Below, in pieces: positions 54,733 to 64,000 of a stretch of DNA of 64,000 bases (the first letter of the stretch is position 1; every line of letters begins with the position of its first letter). The DNA lies in assembly GCA_965262845.1 (NCBI GenBank), contig CBDHFX010000002.1:1674001-1738000 (forward strand). Direction: 5' to 3'. Source of the stretch: ECT2AJA-044 sp965262845. Its GTDB lineage: Bacteria; Bacteroidota; Bacteroidia; Flavobacteriales; ECT2AJA-044. Below the pieces are notes generated by a model that did no database searches, was not told the DNA's origin, and was given only the letters and a program-made list of their open reading frames with translations. The position numbers were made by a program, and so were the translations under genes.

Positions 54733-56067
54733 ATGAATATCAAAAAGATAGCGACCGACAATTTGAACGCCCAACTGTGCATTAAGATCGAAGCGGCCGA
54801 TTACCAACCCCAAATAGAAGAGGTATTTGCAAATTATCGCCGCACCGCAAATATGCCGGGGTTCCGAAAAGGAAAAGTACCCATGGCTATGATCAGGAAG
54901 ATGTACGGAAAGGGAGTGATCGCTGAACAAGTCAACAAGTTGATACAGGAGAAAATAGCTGAATATCTGGATAAAGAGCACATGGAGATCCTCGGGGATC
55001 CGATTCCGGACGGGGACAATGAGCATATCGACTGGAGTGAAGGAAACGACTTTGAATTTTCTTTTGCCGTCGGACTCTCACCGGAGTTTGAGGTGAAGAT
55101 CACCAAAAATGACAAGCTCCCGCTCTATAAGATCAAGGTTGACGATGCAGCCATTGATCACCAAATAGAGGGGCTGACGCGTAGCTACGGTTCCGTGGAC
55201 AACGTGGACAAAAGCGAGGAAGGCGACACCTTGTTCGGTAAATTCACTTCAGCTGCAGAAGGAGGGCCCGGCAACGAGGCAGTCCTGGATATCAGCTTGA
55301 TCAGCAACGCTGATATCCAAAAACTGTTCATCGGCATTGGTCCGGACGACGTAGTTGAATTTGATATGCTGAAAGCCCTTGACAGCAATCTGATCGAGAG
55401 CACTACACCGAACCTGCCGAAGGAAAAGATCACGGAAGAGAACAGGGACTGGAACTTCACTGTAATTCGTGTAACCCGCCTGGTTCCGGCAGAGTTGAAC
55501 CAGGAACTGTTCGATAAGGTCTTCGGTGAAGGAAATGTGAATGGACTGGAGGAGTTTCGCGCGAAGGTTGCTGGAAATATTGAGAAGATGCACCAGCAGA
55601 GGAGCGACCGTCAATTATTGAACGACGCAACCGAGTACATCCTCGACAAAACCAAATTCGACCTGCCCGATGCCTTCCTGAAGCGCTGGTTGAAGACTGT
55701 GAGCGAACAGCCGTTGACCGATGATCAGATCGAAGCAGAATACGCCCAGTATGAATTGTCCACCAGGTGGCAGTTGATCAGGAACCGAATCGCCAGGAAC
55801 AACGAAATACAGGTCACACGTGAAGAACTAGTCGGATTTGCAGAGAATAAGGTACGTCAGCAAATGCTGCAGCATTACGATATTTCGGAGCCCGACGAGA
55901 AAATGGTAAAAAAAAGGGCACAGGAAATACTCGAAAACGAAGAGGACGGCAAATGGATCAGCAACGATATCTTCTCGCGTAAGCTAGTCGCATTCTTCAA
56001 GGAAAGTTTCGAACTGAACGAGCAGGAAGTTACCCACGATCAGTTTATGGAGAAAGCAACAAAATGA
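54733..56067 (+). CDS. tig: Trigger factor
   Basis: Ribosome-associated chaperone, 444 residues. The ribosome-binding signature GFRKGKVP is at 43-50. A PPIase-like middle domain follows (from about 145, with EGDTLFGKF), then the long helical C-terminal arms. It precedes clpP and clpX, the usual tig-clpP-clpX order. Confidence 0.93.
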   Translation: MNIKKIATDNLNAQLCIKIEAADYQPQIEEVFANYRRTANMPGFRKGKVPMAMIRKMYGKGVIAEQVNKLIQEKIAEYLDKEHMEILGDPIPDGDNEHIDWSEGNDFEFSFAVGLSPEFEVKITKNDKLPLYKIKVDDAAIDHQIEGLTRSYGSVDNVDKSEEGDTLFGKFTSAAEGGPGNEAVLDISLISNADIQKLFIGIGPDDVVEFDMLKALDSNLIESTTPNLPKEKITEENRDWNFTVIRVTRLVPAELNQELFDKVFGEGNVNGLEEFRAKVAGNIEKMHQQRSDRQLLNDATEYILDKTKFDLPDAFLKRWLKTVSEQPLTDDQIEAEYAQYELSTRWQLIRNRIARNNEIQVTREELVGFAENKVRQQMLQHYDISEPDEKMVKKRAQEILENEEDGKWISNDIFSRKLVAFFKESFELNEQEVTHDQFMEKATK

Positions 56068-56075
56068 TACATTTG
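56068..56075 (+). promoter_or_regulatory. -7 box of clpPX
   Basis: TACATTTG matches TAnnTTTG exactly, 38 bp before the clpP ATG and directly after the tig stop. It suggests clpPX can be expressed apart from tig. Confidence 0.45.
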
Positions 56076-56113
56076 AGGTTGTAACCAAAACACGTTTGCA
56101 ATTTTAAAGCGTT

Positions 56114-56800
56114 ATGTTTGACAACGATGAGTTTCGCAAGTACGCGACACGACATATGGGTATCAGCAGCTTGATGTACGATGAGTACGTTAGCGTCGCC
56201 ACCAGCCAAATGCCCCGGGGGCTCACCCCCAATATCATTGAAGAGCGCCAAATGAATGCGGTATCCATGGATATCTTCTCGCGCCTCATGATGGATCGCA
56301 TCATTTTTCTCGGAGTGCCAATCAACGACCAGGTCTCGAACATCGTCCAGGGTCAGTTGCTCTTTCTACAGAGTGTGGATCCCAAAAAAGACATCCAGAT
56401 CTATTTGAATACTCCGGGTGGCGGCGTGTACGCCGGATTGGGCATTTACGATACCATGCAGTTGGTAGAACCCGATGTAGCAACCATTTGTACCGGTATG
56501 GCGGCCTCCATGGGGTCTATTCTCCTCTGTGCCGGAGCTCCCGGCAAGCGTTCGGCTCTCACCCACAGCCGGGTGATGATCCACCAGCCGCTGGGCGGCG
56601 CACAGGGACAGGCCTCTGATATCGAGATCACGGCGAAGCAGATCCTCATGCTCAAAAAGGAACTATACGAGATCATCGCCACGCACAGCGGCCAGAAATA
56701 TAAAAAAGTATACGAAGACGGCGACCGTGATTTCTGGATGACTTCCTCCGAAGCCATGAAATACGGGATGATCGATGAAGTATTAACCAGGAAAGAATGA
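56114..56800 (+). CDS. clpP: ATP-dependent Clp protease proteolytic subunit
   Basis: 228 residues. The catalytic triad is Ser132 (GMAASMGSILL), His157 (RVMIHQPLGG) and probably Asp206 (GDRDFW). It forms the two-ring peptidase chamber used by ClpX. Its stop overlaps the clpX start by 4 bp (ATGA). Confidence 0.97.
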   Translation: MFDNDEFRKYATRHMGISSLMYDEYVSVATSQMPRGLTPNIIEERQMNAVSMDIFSRLMMDRIIFLGVPINDQVSNIVQGQLLFLQSVDPKKDIQIYLNTPGGGVYAGLGIYDTMQLVEPDVATICTGMAASMGSILLCAGAPGKRSALTHSRVMIHQPLGGAQGQASDIEITAKQILMLKKELYEIIATHSGQKYKKVYEDGDRDFWMTSSEAMKYGMIDEVLTRKE

Positions 56801-58035
56801 AAAACGAACTGAGTTGTTCCTTCTGCGGACAGAAAAAAAGCAGGACCAGAATGCTCATCGCCGGTATTGATGCGCACATTTGTGATCAGTGCATTGAGCA
56901 GGCATACGGTATTCTGGTTGAGGAGATGAGCGACAGCGAACTCGAAGCCGTAGAGCAGGAAATGGCCATCCTCAAGCCAATGGAGATCAATGCCTTCCTC
57001 AATGAATACGTGATCGGTCAGAACGACGCTAAGAAAGTCCTCTCGGTAGCAGTCTATAATCATTACAAACGCCTGTTGGCCTACGGCCAGAAAAATGAGG
57101 GCGACGAAGTTGATGTGCAAAAGTCGAACATCATCCTGGTCGGTCAAACCGGAACCGGAAAAACCCTGCTTGCTCAAACGATCGCACGTATGCTCAACGT
57201 GCCGTTTGCGATCGTGGATGCCACAGTTTTGACCGAAGCCGGATACGTGGGGGAAGATGTGGAAAGTATTATCTCGCGCCTGCTGCAGGCGGCAGATTAT
57301 GATGCACGCAAGGCAGAACACGGAATTTTGTTCATTGACGAGATCGACAAGATCGCTCGCAAGAGCGACAATCCCTCCATTACCCGCGATGTCAGTGGGG
57401 AAGGAGTACAACAAGCCATGCTGAAACTCCTGGAAGGCTCCAGGGTGAATGTCCCGCCGCAAGGCGGCCGCAAACATCCCGATCAAAAGTTCGTGGAGAT
57501 CGATACCAGAAACATCCTCTTCATTGCAGGGGGGGCTTTCGATGGGATTGACCGGCACATCAAGCGCCGGCTTAACACGACGGCTATTGGGTACGGGAAC
57601 GCTTCCAGGGAACGGGTGGATGACGATAACATACTGCAGTTCATTGCGCCACAGGACCTTAAGAGTTTCGGACTTATTCCCGAGCTGATCGGACGGATGC
57701 CGGTGCTCGCGCATTTGGACCCGCTCAATGCCGAGATCCTGAAGCGGATCCTGACCGAGCCGAAAAACGCCTTGATGAAGCAGTACGGGAAGATGTTCAA
57801 AATGGATGAGGTGGCCTTTAGCTACGATGAGTCGGTTATCGATTTCATTGTGGAGAAAGCCGTGGAATTCGAACTGGGTGCCCGGGGGTTGCGCAGCATT
57901 TGCGAAGCGATGCTCCTGGATGCCATGTTCGAATTACCCAGCAGGGAAGAGCCGCAAAAACTGCACCTGACCCGCGATTACGCAGAAAAGAAGATCAGTA
58001 CCAGCAGTCTGCGTAAGCTAAAGGCGGCATCATGA
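56797..58035 (+). CDS. clpX: Clp protease ATP-binding subunit ClpX
   Basis: AAA+ unfoldase that feeds substrates to ClpP; 412 residues. The N-terminal zinc finger has Cys7, Cys10, Cys29 and Cys32. Walker A is GQTGTGKT (116-123), Walker B ILFIDEIDK (Asp181, Glu182), and the pore loop is GYVGED (149-154). The C-terminal small AAA domain is complete. Translationally coupled to clpP. Confidence 0.98.
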   Translation: MKNELSCSFCGQKKSRTRMLIAGIDAHICDQCIEQAYGILVEEMSDSELEAVEQEMAILKPMEINAFLNEYVIGQNDAKKVLSVAVYNHYKRLLAYGQKNEGDEVDVQKSNIILVGQTGTGKTLLAQTIARMLNVPFAIVDATVLTEAGYVGEDVESIISRLLQAADYDARKAEHGILFIDEIDKIARKSDNPSITRDVSGEGVQQAMLKLLEGSRVNVPPQGGRKHPDQKFVEIDTRNILFIAGGAFDGIDRHIKRRLNTTAIGYGNASRERVDDDNILQFIAPQDLKSFGLIPELIGRMPVLAHLDPLNAEILKRILTEPKNALMKQYGKMFKMDEVAFSYDESVIDFIVEKAVEFELGARGLRSICEAMLLDAMFELPSREEPQKLHLTRDYAEKKISTSSLRKLKAAS

Positions 58036-58137
58036 TCTTCAGAAAATGAATCGCAAATAATGCGTTTGCGGAATAATATCAATGCCCGCATTCCGGAAGA
58101 GCGCAAAGCATTCACGTAGAGATTAGACGCCACAGAT

Positions 58138-58629
58138 CTAAGGCCGCCTGCGGTTCCACACTTCAAAACTGAGATCGTATGCGTGCTCTGCATCCCTTTT
58201 ATGGTACTGGTGGAGCGTGCGCTGCCATTCATTGGGAACTGGTTCGGGAAAGAACGTATCGCCCTCTATATGGGCATGCACGCGCGTCATATAGATCCGG
58301 CTGGCATAGCCGATCGCCTGTTCATAGATCTGCGCGCCGCCTACCACAAAGGGTTCCCGATCCCTGCCCACCATTTCGATCGCCGTTTTGATATCGTTAG
58401 CGATCTCCACGCCCTGCGGGCAGAAATCTTCGCGGCGCGTAAGAACAATGTTGGTCCGGTTGGGTAGGGGATGGCCCACACTTTCAAATGTTTTACGCCC
58501 CATGATAATGCAATGGCCGGTCGTTACTTCCCTAAAATATTTCAGGTCTTTGGGCAAATGCCATAAGAGTTCATTGTTTTTGCCGATGGCGTTGTTTTCA
58601 GAAGCGGCGACAATCATCGAGAGGGTCAT
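58138..58629 (-). CDS. folA: Dihydrofolate reductase
   Basis: Reduces dihydrofolate to tetrahydrofolate; 163 residues. It has MIVAASENNAIGKNNELLWHLPKDLKYF, with the active-site acid Asp28, IIMGRKTFESVG and VVGGAQIYEQAI. It is convergent with clpX, and thyA, which produces dihydrofolate, is 0.9 kb away. Confidence 0.97.
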   Translation of the reverse strand: MTLSMIVAASENNAIGKNNELLWHLPKDLKYFREVTTGHCIIMGRKTFESVGHPLPNRTNIVLTRREDFCPQGVEIANDIKTAIEMVGRDREPFVVGGAQIYEQAIGYASRIYMTRVHAHIEGDTFFPEPVPNEWQRTLHQYHKRDAEHAYDLSFEVWNRRRP

Positions 58630-58669
58630 AACGAAGCGGGCCTGGTTGCAATGAGTTTATGAACAGGAC

Positions 58670-58703
58670 CAAAGATACACCATAAAAGCTACACGCTCCA
58701 CAA
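58670..58703 (-). promoter_or_regulatory. Bacteroidota promoter of folA
   Basis: On the minus strand TTG (58701-58703) and TATCTTTG (58670-58677) are 23 bp apart; the -7 box is an exact match, 40 bp before the ATG. Confidence 0.5.
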
Positions 58704-58753
58704 AAAAGGTAGCATCAGTTTAATCCGCGAAGCGGGATAAAGTCGTCGTTCTG

Positions 58754-59473
58754 TCAGAAGAGGCGTTCGAGGAAATTTCCGACCACATAGGACAAAACAG
58801 CCGCCGCAGTACCTAAAAACAGCGTTTCGATGATGCTGCGGATAACGTTGTTCTGCGTTACCCGTGCCTTGAGGTAACCGATCATAATGAAGGCGAGGCC
58901 TGTAAAAACGCAGGACCAGAAGAAAAGGTCAACATTCCACCCGCCCATAAGGTAATCGTTGACATAGACGAGGAGTGGGATAAGCCCAACAAATACGAAG
59001 CTGATGAAGGTAACGGCGCCCATGGCGAAGGGCGATTTGGTTTCTTCCTGCATTTCGAGTTCTTCCTTCATCATCACATCAACCCAGCGGTCGCGGTCGG
59101 CACAGATCACATTGACCACCTGATCAAGCAATTCGCCCTGGAATCCTTTGCCTTCGTAGATCTCGCGGATCTCGGCGCGTTCCTTTTCAGGCAAATGGTC
59201 CACTTCCCAGTATTCGATCTTCTTATGCTTTTCGTAGTTCTGGATCTCCGACTTGGTGGAGAGGAAAGCTCCGACTGACATGGCGAATCCGTCCGCGATC
59301 AAATTCGCGAATCCGAGGATAATGATCACTGCCGTGTCGAGTCCGGCCCCAACCGATCCCGCTACCACCGCAAAGGTTGTGACGCTGCCATCAATACCCC
59401 CATATACGAACTCACCCAGGTAGTCCTGGAAGCGGCGAACGAAGGAATTATCAGGTTCATGATACTTTTCCAT
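58754..59473 (-). CDS. VIT1/CCC1-family metal transporter
   Basis: 239 residues, five membrane helices. The first helices carry FVYGGIDGSVTTFAVVAGSVGAGL and ANLIADGFAMSVGAFLSTKSE, family hallmarks. The cytoplasmic loop rich in Glu/Asp (HLPEKERAEIREIYEGKGF ... DRDRWVDVMMKEELEM) corresponds to the metal-binding domain of VIT1. It probably exports Fe2+ and/or Mn2+ from the cytosol; it sits between folA and thyA without an obvious functional link. Confidence 0.85.
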   Translation of the reverse strand: MEKYHEPDNSFVRRFQDYLGEFVYGGIDGSVTTFAVVAGSVGAGLDTAVIIILGFANLIADGFAMSVGAFLSTKSEIQNYEKHKKIEYWEVDHLPEKERAEIREIYEGKGFQGELLDQVVNVICADRDRWVDVMMKEELEMQEETKSPFAMGAVTFISFVFVGLIPLLVYVNDYLMGGWNVDLFFWSCVFTGLAFIMIGYLKARVTQNNVIRSIIETLFLGTAAAVLSYVVGNFLERLF

Positions 59474-59490
59474 GCCCTAAAAATAGCGGA

Positions 59491-60285
59491 TCAAACGGCA
59501 ACCTGGCCCTTGATGTGCGGCCAGGGGTCGTAGTTGATCAGTTCAAAATCCTCATACCTGAATTCGAAGATATCCTTTACGTCCAAATTTATCTTCATAG
59601 TCGGAAGCGGACGGGGCTCACGGCTGATCTGTAGCTGCACCTGCTCCATGTGGTTACTGTAAATATGTGCATCGCCAAAGGTATGCACAAAATCGCCCGG
59701 TTCCAGATCACATACCTGGGCGACCATCATGGTCAGCAAGGCATACGATGCGATGTTAAACGGCACACCCAGAAAAATATCTCCCGAGCGCTGATATAGC
59801 TGACAGCTTAGTTTTCCGTTCGCCACATAGAACTGAAAAAAGGCATGACAGGGCGGCAATGCCATGTTCATGATCTCACTCACGTTCCATGCCGAAACGA
59901 TCAGGCGGCGACTGTCAGGATCTGTCTTGATGTTGTGGATCAACTGGCTTATCTGATCAATTGAACCTCCGTCAGGTGTTGGCCACGAACGCCATTGCAC
60001 CCCGTACACCGGTCCCAGGTCACCGTTCTCATCGGCCCACTCGTCCCAGATACGCACCCCATTTTCCTTCAGATACGCGATGTTCGGATCGCCCTTCAGA
60101 AACCACAGCAGCTCGTAAATGATACTTCGCAGGTGCAGTTTCTTGGTTGTTACCACCGGAAACCCTTCCGACAGGTCAAAGCGCATCTGATGACCAAACA
60201 CCGAAAGGGTCCCCGTACCTGTACGGTCTTCCTTCCTCACTCCTTCATTGAGCACTCGTTTGATGAGCTTGTGATATTGCTGCAT
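59491..60285 (-). CDS. thyA: Thymidylate synthase
   Basis: Methylates dUMP to dTMP using methylene-tetrahydrofolate; 264 residues from the ATG at 60285, the same length as E. coli ThyA (the longer frame adds 27 non-matching residues). The catalytic Cys146 is in ALPPCHAFFQFYV. RTGTGTLSVFG and FNIASYALL are conserved. It is 17 bp upstream of the VIT gene on the same strand. Confidence 0.97.
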   Translation of the reverse strand: MQQYHKLIKRVLNEGVRKEDRTGTGTLSVFGHQMRFDLSEGFPVVTTKKLHLRSIIYELLWFLKGDPNIAYLKENGVRIWDEWADENGDLGPVYGVQWRSWPTPDGGSIDQISQLIHNIKTDPDSRRLIVSAWNVSEIMNMALPPCHAFFQFYVANGKLSCQLYQRSGDIFLGVPFNIASYALLTMMVAQVCDLEPGDFVHTFGDAHIYSNHMEQVQLQISREPRPLPTMKINLDVKDIFEFRYEDFELINYDPWPHIKGQVAV

Positions 60286-60404
60286 AATGTTCCCGTTCTT
60301 TTCAAAAATAAGGCCCTCACGGGCCGATAACAACATCCGGCCCAATGAAGTTTTAGAAATAGACAAAAGGCCTGCAGGATCGTTCCGGCCGCGATGTTTC
60401 GGGG

Positions 60405-62237
60405 TCAGATGATGCCGTGAAGGCTGGCACCGGCCATGCCGAGCCGATCAACCCGCTTTTCAATTTCCGGATCCTTTTCGACCAAGGGTGCGTGATGCGT
60501 TTTAATGCGGGCATCAATAATGAGTGAGCCCCGACATCCCCAGTGCTTGTTCTCGGTAAAGGAATCAATCCCGTAGATATCGTGGCTCGGATTGGACCGC
60601 GTGTAGGTGACCCAGAGATAGTTATTCAGGGTGCGTGCTGTGAAGGCGGCATCGTCAACCAGCACGATCAGCGGAAACCCTTGCAGATCGGCTGTTTTCC
60701 ATCGCGCCGTAAGGCGCCCGATCTCTTCATTGGCATGCTTGTAGTTTTGCCATTTTTCAATCTGAACTGCGAGAATGCCGGACTGAACCACTTCAACTGC
60801 CTGGACCCCGGGACCCCACTCAACCGAAGGCTTTTCAGTGCTCAGGGAGCGTTTTTTGTCGCCTGCGACTGCTACGACTACTTTAGAGCCAATATTGAGC
60901 CCCTCGCCACTGTAGTCAAGCGTATCGATACTCGTTTGCGTGTGGAAATGCAGGTCCCGGGACCAATTGACCCGCTCAAGCACATGATCGAAAAACCCGG
61001 CGATATGGCGAGTGGTCAGCTGGGGGGCGTCGGCACGATCAATAATGAACAGAAACTTGGCGAGGCTGAGTTGGCCGGATCCGAGGATATGATTGGCGAT
61101 CGTAAGGAGTTCCTGAGGGCGTTTCTCGTTGAGATAGGGGGTGTACCGTTCGCTTCCTATGGCAAGGAGCAGCGGATGGACTCCCGCCGCATCAACGGCG
61201 TTCACTTCATGAAGCCCGGGAATTTCACTGGGGATGGCAGGACCGGTGATTTCGTGGATGAGGGCGCCAAATTGGGTATCCTCCTGAGGTGGGCGTCCGA
61301 CCACGGTGAACGGCCATATGGCATTCCTGCGGTGGAAAACCTTGTGTACCTTCATGAGCGGGAAGGGGTGTTTGAGGCTGTAGTAGCCGAGGTGATCGCC
61401 AAAGGGCCCTTCCGGCTTGTTTTGGCCCGAGTGTACTTCGCCTGTGATAACAAAGTCTGCATCGGAGGCCAGCAGGTACCCCTCCTTGCGGATGCATCGG
61501 AAGCGCCGCCCACCGAGGGCTCCGGCGAAAGTCAGTTCGGAGAGTCCTTCGGTCAGTGGCATCACTCCGGCCAACATTAGTGAAGGTGGTCCGCCCACGA
61601 AGATGCTTACCTTGAGCGGCTGGCCCTGGGCATTGGCTTTGGCCTGATGCACTCCGATTCCACGGTGCAGCTGGTAATGCAGTCCTATTTCGCGATCCTG
61701 CTCGTAGTCGTTGCCACCGAGTTGGATGCGGTACATGCCGAGGTTGGAATTCATGACCCCGGGCTTGTCCATGTCTTCGGTGTACACGACCGGAAGGGTC
61801 ACAAAAGGTCCGCCATCCATAGGCCAGTGCTGGATCTGGGGCACGTCGGAAACTGCGCAGGTGTACTGCGCTACCGGGGCGTTTGCTACCGTTTTTTTGG
61901 GCAAAGCGGTGAGCCCGGTGAAGAGTGACGAGGCATATTGAATGGGCTTCCTGAAGACTGCGGCAGGATCCCCTTTTAGCTCCACAACTTTTTTTACAGC
62001 ATTGAGGGTGTGGCGAAACATGAATCCGGACCGCTCGGGGGAGCCGAAGATATTCGATGCCGCGCGAAACTTACTGCCCTTGACGTTTTCGAACAATAGT
62101 GCGGGGCCCTCTGCCTCGAATACACGCAGGTGGATCGCTGCCATTTCGAGTTGCGGGTCCACCTCTTCCTTAACCCGGACGAGGAAATGGTGTTTTTCGA
62201 GGTCAAGTAGTGCTTCCTCAAGGCTTTTATAGCCCAT
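60405..62237 (-). CDS. UbiD-family decarboxylase (prenylated-FMN dependent)
   Basis: 610 residues from the ATG at 62237; the longer frame starts at a TTG inside the gltA 3' end. Family motifs: NLGMYRIQL, HYQLHRGIGVH, FVGGPPSLMLAGVMPL and EGPFGDHLGYYS, which holds a glutamate of the cofactor/active site. It would decarboxylate an aromatic or unsaturated acid and needs prFMN made by a UbiX homologue elsewhere. Menaquinone synthesis or another substrate is possible. It lies 10 bp after gltA, on the same strand. Confidence 0.88.
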   Translation of the reverse strand: MGYKSLEEALLDLEKHHFLVRVKEEVDPQLEMAAIHLRVFEAEGPALLFENVKGSKFRAASNIFGSPERSGFMFRHTLNAVKKVVELKGDPAAVFRKPIQYASSLFTGLTALPKKTVANAPVAQYTCAVSDVPQIQHWPMDGGPFVTLPVVYTEDMDKPGVMNSNLGMYRIQLGGNDYEQDREIGLHYQLHRGIGVHQAKANAQGQPLKVSIFVGGPPSLMLAGVMPLTEGLSELTFAGALGGRRFRCIRKEGYLLASDADFVITGEVHSGQNKPEGPFGDHLGYYSLKHPFPLMKVHKVFHRRNAIWPFTVVGRPPQEDTQFGALIHEITGPAIPSEIPGLHEVNAVDAAGVHPLLLAIGSERYTPYLNEKRPQELLTIANHILGSGQLSLAKFLFIIDRADAPQLTTRHIAGFFDHVLERVNWSRDLHFHTQTSIDTLDYSGEGLNIGSKVVVAVAGDKKRSLSTEKPSVEWGPGVQAVEVVQSGILAVQIEKWQNYKHANEEIGRLTARWKTADLQGFPLIVLVDDAAFTARTLNNYLWVTYTRSNPSHDIYGIDSFTENKHWGCRGSLIIDARIKTHHAPLVEKDPEIEKRVDRLGMAGASLHGII

Positions 62238-62247
62238 TCCCGGGAAT

Positions 62248-63552
62248 TTAATCAAATTGCTCAATGAGCAGGTCGGTCGTTATGGAGCCCGGCCGCTCGA
62301 TCGGCATACCCATTACGCGATCCCAAATGAGGTTGGTAAGTACCCCAAGAGCACGGGAAACGCCGAACAGCACTGTATAAAAATCGTACTGTGTAAAGCC
62401 GTAGTGCATCAGCAGCTGGCCGCTGTGTGCATCAACATTTGGCCATGGATTTTTTACTTTACCCAGTGAGCTGAGGATTTCCGGCACAACCTGATAGATG
62501 CGGTCCACCACGAGGAAAAGTTCGTCGTGCGGCATATATTCCTGAGCGAATTCGCGCTGTGCGAGGTAACGCGGGTCTGTTTTGCGCAGGACCGCGTGGC
62601 CAAAGCCGGGAATAACCTTCCCTTCGTTGAGGGTTTTTTTCACGTAGTTGGCGATCTGTTCCTTGCTCGGGAGGCCTCCGCCAAGTTCATCGCGCATGGC
62701 GAGGATCCAGCGAATCACTTCCTGGTTCGCGAGTCCGTGCAGGGGTCCGGCCAATCCATTCATTCCGGCCGCAAAACTCAGGTAGGCATCGCTCAGTGCG
62801 CTACCCACGAGATGTGTGGTGTGCGCCGAAACGTTCCCTCCTTCATGATCGCTGTGGATCGTCATGTAGAGGCGCAGCAGTTCCTTGAATTCTTCGTTTT
62901 CGAAGCCGAGCATATGCGCGAAGTTACCCGACCAGTCAAGTTTTGAATCCGGTTCGATGTGTTCACCATTGTGGTACATGCGACGGTAGATATACGCAGC
63001 CAAACGAGGCAAGCGCGCAATGAGGTTCATCGTATCCTCGTATGTCGGATCCCAATAATCCTTTTTGTTGATGCCACTTCGATAGGCTTTCGCAAATTCG
63101 CTCTCGGTCCGAAGCGCCATGATCCCAGCCACGAATTGCGTCATCGGGTGCGTGTGCATTGGCAGCGCATCAATTACCTTGAAAACGTGCGGGGGCACAA
63201 TGCTCCGGCGCGCCCAGTTATTACTTACACGACGCGCAATATCATCGTCGGGCAGCTCACCGGTGAGCATTAAATAAAAGATCCCTTCCGGAAGGGGTTG
63301 ACGCCCTTCGGGCGGATAGTTGGGAAGCCTGGTCTGCAATTCAGGAATACTGAATCCACGGAACCGGATCCCTTCTTCCGGATCCAGTTTTGAAGTCTCA
63401 CAGATCAGGGCAGGCATGCCGCGCATTCCACTGTAGAGTTGGGAGACTTTGATCTCACCGAGTACCTCGTCACCGTGATCTTTCAGAAAGTTGCGGGCCT
63501 TAAGTACTGCTGGCTCTATGATGTTTTCGAATTTTTCCTTTATCTTATCCAT
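62248..63552 (-). CDS. gltA: Citrate synthase
   Basis: Condenses acetyl-CoA and oxaloacetate into citrate at the entry of the TCA cycle; 434 residues. Conserved residues are in SDHEGGNVSAHTTHLVGSAL, AGPLHGLANQEVIRW and PGFGHAVLRKTDPRY. It lies 13 bp downstream of eno on the same strand, followed by the UbiD-family gene. Confidence 0.96.
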   Translation of the reverse strand: MDKIKEKFENIIEPAVLKARNFLKDHGDEVLGEIKVSQLYSGMRGMPALICETSKLDPEEGIRFRGFSIPELQTRLPNYPPEGRQPLPEGIFYLMLTGELPDDDIARRVSNNWARRSIVPPHVFKVIDALPMHTHPMTQFVAGIMALRTESEFAKAYRSGINKKDYWDPTYEDTMNLIARLPRLAAYIYRRMYHNGEHIEPDSKLDWSGNFAHMLGFENEEFKELLRLYMTIHSDHEGGNVSAHTTHLVGSALSDAYLSFAAGMNGLAGPLHGLANQEVIRWILAMRDELGGGLPSKEQIANYVKKTLNEGKVIPGFGHAVLRKTDPRYLAQREFAQEYMPHDELFLVVDRIYQVVPEILSSLGKVKNPWPNVDAHSGQLLMHYGFTQYDFYTVLFGVSRALGVLTNLIWDRVMGMPIERPGSITTDLLIEQFD

Positions 63553-63565
63553 ATTGATGCTTAGA

Positions 63566-64000
63566 TTATTTGCACTTAAAACTATTCCCCGGGTAAATAG
63601 CCGTTTCCCCCAACATTTCTTCTATGCGGAGCAGTTGGTTGTACTTGGCCATGCGGTCTGACCGAGATGCCGATCCTGTTTTGATCTGGCCTGTATTCAA
63701 GGCAACTGCCAAATCGGCAATGGTGGTATCTTCCGTTTCACCGGAACGGTGGCTCATGACGGACGTATAACTATTCACGTGTGCCATTTGTACGGCATTG
63801 ATCGTTTCGGTCAGGCTACCGATCTGATTTATCTTGACGAGCATGGAATTACCAACGTTCATTTCGATCCCACGACTCAGGCGCGCAATATTGGTTACAA
63901 ACAGGTCGTCTCCGACCAATTGAACACGGTCACCGATAGCTGCAGTCAGTTTTTGCCATCCTTCCCAGTCGTCCTCAAAAAGCCCATCTTCAATTGATGC
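63566..64000 (-). CDS. eno: Enolase, C-terminal part (gene continues past the window)
   Basis: Converts 2-phosphoglycerate to phosphoenolpyruvate. About 144 C-terminal residues are present. The frame is open to the last base of the window (upstream codons read SIEDGLFEDDWEGWQKLT), so the 5' part is simply cut off. The catalytic Lys is in MLVKINQIGSLTET, and SHRSGETEDTTIADLAV and GSASRSDRMAKYNQLLRIEE are conserved. Confidence 0.97.
   Translation of the reverse strand, partial: ASIEDGLFEDDWEGWQKLTAAIGDRVQLVGDDLFVTNIARLSRGIEMNVGNSMLVKINQIGSLTETINAVQMAHVNSYTSVMSHRSGETEDTTIADLAVALNTGQIKTGSASRSDRMAKYNQLLRIEEMLGETAIYPGNSFKCK

Noticed and set aside
58052..58070. CGCAAA/TTTGCG hairpin between clpX and folA as a terminator
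   Set aside because: Only a 6-bp stem with no T-tract on either side.

Overview
The window looks like a chromosome segment of a Bacteroidota bacterium, probably Flavobacteriales-like. The evidence is type IX secretion (T9SS) sorting domains and a PorV/PorQ-type barrel, large TonB-dependent receptors with carboxypeptidase-regulatory-like N-termini, several exact TAnnTTTG -7 promoter boxes, and an ATP synthase split into atpBEFHAG and a distant atpDC pair. No rRNA, CRISPR array, integrase or phage gene was seen.

Layout. 1-4963: F1Fo ATP synthase genes atpB (5' end off the window), E, F, H, A, G. 4979-13506: a same-strand run with an orphan sensor kinase, a crotonase, a flippase, a sugar nucleotidyltransferase, a TPR lipoprotein, a DUF4292 lipoprotein and an EnvC-like protein; the theme is cell envelope. 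13511-25699: YkuK-like protein, rpiB, a long MORN-repeat protein, a cyclase-family hydrolase, a glycosyltransferase, an OppC-type permease overlapping a tail-specific protease, an MscS channel, ruvC, HIT protein, greA and a PorV/PorQ-like barrel. 25735-33251: a 1270-residue secreted protein and a 1216-residue TonB receptor, which with the barrel form one outer-membrane/secretion unit. 33438-41601: a degenerate Rieske-like lipoprotein, ahcY, a NadR-like kinase, a TPP riboswitch leading a TonB receptor (predicted thiamine uptake), ribF and atpDC.

41697-54300 is the accessory part and is visibly more AT-rich, especially 49.3-54.3 kb. It holds a tandem duplication of a two-gene unit (T9SS-targeted subtilase-like protein plus a small PKD-like T9SS protein) containing a nearly identical 1.19 kb tract. 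After it come decayed T9SS gene ends, a ~345-bp inverted-repeat-bounded stretch that may be a structured RNA or dead element, an intact IS5-family insertion sequence, a two-gene module (Dam-type methyltransferase plus ParB/Srx-fold protein), and a 76-bp IS-end-like miniature element. The module is the best candidate here for an undescribed DNA-modification or defence system. The accessory part ends at two tRNA-Leu genes.

54733-64000 returns to core genes: tig-clpP-clpX (protein quality control), folA and thyA (folate/thymidylate) around a VIT/CCC1 transporter, a UbiD-family decarboxylase, gltA and the 3' part of eno (cut by the window end).

Many starts were moved to an internal ATG from the longest open frame; reasons are given per entry. 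Family names come from motif recognition by eye; no database search was run.
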